Assembly: GCA_028698405.1 (NCBI GenBank)
Contig: JAQVDF010000047.1
Coordinates: 1 to 8,571, forward strand
Direction of reading: 5' to 3'
DNA length: 8,571 bases
DNA from: Phenylobacterium sp.
Lineage (GTDB): Bacteria; Pseudomonadota; Alphaproteobacteria; Caulobacterales; Caulobacteraceae
The position numbers and the translations under genes are program-made. Positions 5,957-8,571 of the stretch are shown here, piece by piece (positions within the stretch are counted from its first letter, which is position 1; each line of letters opens with the position of its first letter). The notes beneath the pieces are model-generated. The model saw only the letters and a program-made list of their open reading frames with translations. It was not told the origin of the DNA and did not search any database.

Positions 5957-6651
5957 GCGGTTCGGGCCGGTCCGCACGCCGTCGGCCGGACGGCGCCAGG
6001 CGCGCAGCTTGGCCATCAGTCCCGTCGGCTCCGCAGTTTCGGGACCGAAGCGGACGGCCTCTTCCTCCCAGGACTTGTCGACGGCCTCGAAGTCGTCGGC
6101 GGCGGGGTCGGGCTTGGCTCGAAGCTCCTGCAGCGCGTCCGGATGCGGCCTGGCGCCCGACAGCTCGACCAAGGCGGCGAGCACCGCCGCATAGGGCGTG
6201 CCCCTCGCCTGCAGCCGCTCGTGCAGCGCCTGCAGCACGTGCACCGGCTCGGCGAGCGTGCGGCGGGCCTCCTTGAGCGGCAGCACCGCGGCGAACTCCA
6301 GGAAGGCAGGCAGAAAGTCCGGCAGCTCGTCCGAGACCATCAGCAGCCCCTGCTCGCCGTACGCCGCCCGCAAATCGATCATCGCCTGGCCGCGCTCGCG
6401 GCTCTCGCCGTGGACGTGCTCGAATAGGTGCAGCGACAGCGAGCGGGTGCGATCGAAAAGGTCGACGTAGCGGCCCTGCAGCTCCAGAAGGTCGTTCCGC
6501 GCCAGCTCGTCGAACAGCGGCTCAAGCGCCCGCAGGGTCTGCGGCTTCAGCAGCCGCTCGCCTTCGAGGGCGGCCCGCAGCGCGCCCGCCTCGTCCTTCA
6601 GCTCCTGGCTCGGATAGCTCAGGAGCAGGGACAGCACCTTGAGCGTCGCAA

Positions 6652-6655
<4 letters not shown>
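5954..6655 (-). CDS. narJ: Nitrate reductase assembly chaperone NarJ (molybdenum cofactor assembly chaperone)
   Basis: NarJ is a cytoplasmic system-specific chaperone of the TorD/DmsD/NarJ group. It binds apo-NarG, allows molybdenum cofactor insertion and holds NarGH back from the membrane until it is mature. It is not part of the final enzyme. The 233-residue all-helical product carries the family signature YVDLFDRTRSLSLHLFEHVHG (residues 63-83) followed by ESRERGQAMIDL, then the DELPDFLPAFLEF helix (109-121) and a late KSWEEEAVRFGP segment (194-205). Length is normal for the family. Its ATG overlaps the narH stop (ATGA) and only a weak GGA lies upstream, so initiation probably depends on coupling to narH. 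There is no signal peptide, as expected. Confidence 0.95.
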
Positions 6656-8177
<1,522 letters not shown>

Positions 8178-8178
<1 letters not shown>

Positions 8179-8571
8179 CAGATCCTCGCCTCCCCGGCGC
8201 CCTCGGCCGCCTTGTCGAACCAGTTGAGCCGGCTCATCTTTCTGACGACGATGAACTCGTCCCGGTTGGCCCCCACCGTGCCGTAGTAGTTGAAGCCGTA
8301 GGCCAGCTGGACGTAGCCGCCGATCATGTGCGTCGGCTTCATGTTGATGCGGGTCACCGAGTTGTGGATGCCGCCGCGCTGGCCGGTGATCTCGGAGCCC
8401 AGCGTGTTCACCAGCTTTTCCTGGGCGTGGTACATGATCGCCAGGCCGTCGGGCACGCGCTGGGAGACGATGGCCCGGGCGACCAGCGCGCCGTTGACGT
8501 TGAAGGCCTCGATCCAGTCGTTGTCGGCGATGCCGGCCTTGGCCGCGTCCGCCTCGCTGATCCACACCGTC
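8178..8571 (-). CDS. narG: Respiratory nitrate reductase alpha subunit NarG, C-terminal end only
   Basis: NarG is the catalytic subunit that reduces nitrate to nitrite at a Mo-bisMGD centre in the cytoplasm. The window holds only its last ~130 residues; the rest lies beyond the right edge (full proteins are about 1,240 residues). The visible part is a strongly conserved cofactor-binding domain, with IADNDWIEAFNVNGA, YHAQEKLVN, GSEITGQRGGIHNSVTRI and PTHMIGGYVQLAYGFNYYG, closely matching the E. coli NarG C-terminus as I recall it. The frame runs into the window edge, and the GTG at 8567 is an internal Val, not a start. The stop TGA overlaps the narH ATG, so the two are translationally coupled. 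The nar promoter and any upstream narK or regulators would be to the right and are not visible. Confidence 0.96.

Overview
The window looks like a fragment of a high-GC alphaproteobacterial genome, probably Caulobacterales (Phenylobacterium, Brevundimonas or a relative). This is inferred from roughly 70% GC, tightly overlapped minus-strand genes, and Tat-exported esterases and beta-lactamase-fold hydrolases of the kind common in that order. The left-most ~285 bases do not fit: I count about 52% GC there, with AGA/AGG/ATA codons, and the segment joins the rest in the middle of a gene.

All convincing genes from 8571 down to about 286 are on the minus strand, so the biological order runs right to left. 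Region 1 (8571 to 3700) is the distal part of a respiratory nitrate reductase operon: the 3' end of narG, then narH, narJ and narI, a PpiC/parvulin-type peptidyl-prolyl isomerase, a 99-residue hypothetical protein, and a 70-residue protein with one C-terminal membrane segment. Most junctions are stop/start overlaps (ATGA) or gaps of a few bases, so the cluster is almost certainly one translationally coupled transcript. NarG (Mo-bisMGD) and NarH (Fe-S) form the cytoplasmic nitrate-reducing module. NarI is the di-heme membrane quinol oxidase and NarJ the assembly chaperone. The isomerase is a plausible second maturation factor. The roles of the last two small proteins are unknown.

Region 2 (3699 to 3618) is an 82-bp gap, the only real intergenic space. 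It holds an imperfect 15-bp inverted repeat next to an AT-rich -10-like hexamer, and probably starts a separate transcription unit.

Region 3 (3617 to about 286) holds three exported serine hydrolases in a row: a Tat-type type-B carboxylesterase, a 477-residue class C beta-lactamase/6-aminohexanoate-dimer-hydrolase-like enzyme, and a second serine hydrolase that breaks off one residue after its SxxK motif.

Region 4 (1 to about 288) is an open plus-strand frame for a charged, unrecognised protein of different composition. The join at about 283-297 is either an assembly chimera or a real rearrangement. No tRNA, rRNA, CRISPR array, insertion-sequence ends or convincing intrinsic terminator was seen.
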